7,487 bases of DNA, from contig JAHZES010000012.1 in assembly GCA_019421725.1 (NCBI GenBank), positions 3,417 to 10,903 on the forward strand, read 5' to 3'. Made by a program: the position numbers and the translations under genes. This document shows positions 6,070-7,487 of this stretch, one piece after another; the stretch's first letter is position 1; the number at the start of each line of letters is the position of its first letter. This stretch comes from Clostridiales bacterium (GTDB lineage: Bacteria > Bacillota > Clostridia > Oscillospirales > Acutalibacteraceae). The notes under the pieces were generated by a model, which was given only the letters and a program-made list of their open reading frames with translations, was not told where the DNA came from and searched no databases.

Positions 6070-6984
6070 TTATTCCTCTGCGCTGAACAGCGCCGCGGCG
6101 AATTCCTGTGCATTAAACGGCTGCAGGTCGTCGATCTGTTCTCCTACACCGATAAACTTGACCGGCACACCGAGTTCTTCTTTAATCGACAGCACAACGC
6201 CGCCTTTTGCCGTCCCGTCAAGCTTTGTCAAGACGATGCCGGTCAGCCCGGCGGTCTCACGAAACGCACGCGCCTGGCTGACGGCATTCTGTCCGGTGGT
6301 AGCGTCAAGCACCAGCAGCACCTCCTGATCGGCCTGCGGCAGCTCCCGATCGATAATGCGATGAATTTTTCCAAGCTCATCCATCAGATTCTTTTTATTG
6401 TGCAGGCGTCCGGCCGTATCGCAGATCACAATATCCGCACCGCGGGCTTTTGCGGCGGAGATCGCGTCGAACACCACGGCGGCCGGATCGGAGCCTTCCG
6501 CCTGCGATATTATTTCCGCGCCGGCGCGTTCCGCCCAGATTTTAAGCTGGTCCACCGCTGCCGCGCGGAAAGTATCTGCCGCCGCGAGCACAACTCTTTT
6601 TCCTTCGGCAGAAAAACGAGCCGCAAGCTTGCCGATCGTTGTTGTTTTCCCGACGCCGTTGACTCCGATGACCAAAATAACAGACGGCTTTGTATTCAGC
6701 TGCAGCTCCTGACCGCCCTCCAGCTGTTCTGCGATCAGCTCCTGCAGCATCGCGCCGATCTGCTGCGGGTCCTTGACGCCTCGTTCTTTTACGCGCGCAC
6801 GTAGCTCTTCGCAGATCTTCGACGACGTTGCCGCGCCGACGTCCCCCATGATCAGAATTTCTTCCAGCTCTTCAAACAGCTCCTCGTCGACTTTGGTAAA
6901 GGACCTGAGCATTGAATCGATCTGGTGCATCACACTGTCACGTGTTTTCTTCAGCCCCTGGCTGATTTTTTTAAAAAATCCCAT
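6070..6984 (-). CDS. ftsY: Signal recognition particle receptor FtsY (SRP GTPase)
   Basis: FtsY is the membrane-associated receptor for the signal recognition particle. It binds Ffh as a GTPase pair and hands ribosome-nascent-chain complexes to the SecYEG translocon. The 304-residue protein has a short helical N domain (about 1-95) and a G domain with P-loop GVNGVGKTT at 107-115, DTFRAAA at 137-143, DTAGR at 189-193, TKLDG at 253-257 and the closing GEQIDDL at 281-287. It lacks the long acidic A domain of the E. coli protein and starts with a basic, amphipathic segment (MGFFKKISQGLKK) that probably contacts lipid, as in short Gram-positive FtsY proteins. The ATG is preceded by AAAGGA with about 10 nt spacing. 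FtsY rather than Ffh, because the methionine-rich M domain is absent and the protein ends right after the G domain. The stop lies 10 bp before the next start, so the two are probably cotranscribed. Confidence 0.98.
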   Translation of the reverse strand: MGFFKKISQGLKKTRDSVMHQIDSMLRSFTKVDEELFEELEEILIMGDVGAATSSKICEELRARVKERGVKDPQQIGAMLQELIAEQLEGGQELQLNTKPSVILVIGVNGVGKTTTIGKLAARFSAEGKRVVLAAADTFRAAAVDQLKIWAERAGAEIISQAEGSDPAAVVFDAISAAKARGADIVICDTAGRLHNKKNLMDELGKIHRIIDRELPQADQEVLLVLDATTGQNAVSQARAFRETAGLTGIVLTKLDGTAKGGVVLSIKEELGVPVKFIGVGEQIDDLQPFNAQEFAAALFSAEE

Positions 6985-6991
6985 AATATCG

Positions 6992-7010
6992 TTTTCCTTT
7001 CGGCGGAAAA
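6992..7010 (-). promoter_or_regulatory. Hairpin overlapping the ftsY ribosome binding site
   Basis: On the transcribed strand, TTTTCC (7010-7005) can pair with GGAAAA (6997-6992) around a 7-nt loop, GCCGAAA. The purine-rich Shine-Dalgarno AAAGGA (7000-6995) sits partly in the loop and partly in the 3' arm. The stem has only two G-C pairs, so it would be weak. A role in tuning ftsY translation is inference; the pairing itself is visible. Confidence 0.3.
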
Positions 7011-7032
7011 TTGATTTTTCTCTGCAGAACCG

Positions 7033-7487
7033 TCAGCGAAGCCCCAGTTTTTGCTCCACCTCGCTGGCGCGCAGCTGCAAAAGCTTGGAAACGCCCTTTT
7101 CCTGCATGGTGACGCCATAGAGCACATCCGCTTCCTCCATGGTGCCGCGGCGGTGTGTAATGGCAATGTACTGCGTATGCGCGCTCATGCGGCGAAGATA
7201 CGTCGCAAACCGCGTTACGTTGACGTCATCCAGCGCAGCCTCGATCTCGTCCAGAATACAGAACGGCGTCGGGCTGACTTTCATAATTGCAAAATAAAGC
7301 GCAATGGCGGCCAGCGATTTTTCTCCGCCCGAAAGCGCGTCAATGTTTGTAATGATCTTACCCTGCGGCTGAACGGAAATCTGGATCCCGGAGCCGAGCA
7401 CATCGCCCGGATCGGTAAGCGACAGGGACGCGTCGCCGCCGCCGAATAACTCGCGGAATGTCTGGCTGAAATTACGGTTGATCTCCG
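7033..7487 (-). CDS. smc: Chromosome segregation/condensation ATPase SMC, C-terminal part (5' end outside window)
   Basis: This is the C-terminal head of the SMC ATPase, which forms the condensin-like complex with ScpA and ScpB and helps compact and separate chromosomes. The frame is open to the right edge; 150 codons are visible, ending in TGA at 7033-7035. Numbered from the first visible codon, it shows the ABC signature LSGGEK at 51-56, the Walker B stretch FCILDE at 75-80 with the catalytic Glu, the D-loop AALDD at 83-87, the switch His in ITH at 109-111, and the SMC-type ending GTMEEADVLYGVTMQ. This combination separates SMC from RecN and other ABC ATPases. The N-terminal Walker A half, coiled coils and hinge lie beyond the window. 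An internal GTG at 7401 is not a real start, because strongly SMC-like sequence (NFSQTFRELFGGG) continues upstream. ftsY follows after 48 bp; smc-ftsY is a well-known Firmicutes pair. Confidence 0.96.
   Translation of the reverse strand, partial: EINRNFSQTFRELFGGGDASLSLTDPGDVLGSGIQISVQPQGKIITNIDALSGGEKSLAAIALYFAIMKVSPTPFCILDEIEAALDDVNVTRFATYLRRMSAHTQYIAITHRRGTMEEADVLYGVTMQEKGVSKLLQLRASEVEQKLGLR

Noticed and set aside
6060..6113. Upstream extension of rdgB by 18 codons
   Set aside because: The extra codons overlap the ftsY end, have no family similarity, and the inner ATG at 6059 has a strong GGAGGG site.
1..7487. Mobile elements, CRISPR arrays, phage or defence genes, tRNA/rRNA genes
   Set aside because: The whole window is accounted for by conserved housekeeping genes with short gaps. 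No repeat arrays, transposase, integrase or tRNA-like cloverleaf were seen on either strand.

Overview
The window is a compact housekeeping gene cluster from a bacterium. All nine genes lie on the minus strand, so transcription runs from position 7487 towards position 1. The base composition is roughly balanced (judged by eye), ribosome binding sites are strong and purine-rich, and the gene set and order are typical of Firmicutes. The run yhbY/yqeI - nadD - yqeK - rsfS followed by leuS points to the class Clostridia, probably a Ruminococcaceae/Oscillospiraceae-type organism. That assignment is inference from gene order and protein character, not a database match.

In transcription order the window holds: the C-terminal 150 codons of smc (entering from the right edge), ftsY, an RdgB/HAM1-type nucleotide pyrophosphatase, a Cof-type HAD hydrolase, the CRS1-YhbY RNA-binding protein, nadD, the HD-domain protein yqeK, the ribosomal silencing factor rsfS, and leuS. 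Gaps are 10 to 76 bp. nadD and yqeK overlap by 11 bp, and yhbY and nadD nearly abut. All complete genes look intact, with their key catalytic motifs present. There is no gene-free stretch longer than about 150 bp.

The left edge (1-148) is the end of the transcription unit. Just after the leuS stop there is a probable intrinsic terminator, a 9-bp stem with a two-base bulge followed by four U. Beyond it lies a perfect-consensus vegetative promoter (TTGACA, 18 bp, TATAAT), also on the minus strand, that must serve a gene outside the window.

Functionally the cluster joins chromosome condensation (Smc), membrane protein targeting (FtsY), nucleotide-pool cleaning (RdgB), NAD synthesis (NadD), probable Ap4A removal (YqeK), ribosome assembly and silencing (YhbY, RsfS) and leucyl-tRNA charging (LeuS). 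I see no mobile element, CRISPR array, phage gene, defence system or RNA gene. I do not find an undescribed system here. The points most worth checking are the outgoing consensus promoter with a palindrome in its spacer, the lack of a T-box before leuS, and a hairpin that may mask the ftsY ribosome binding site.
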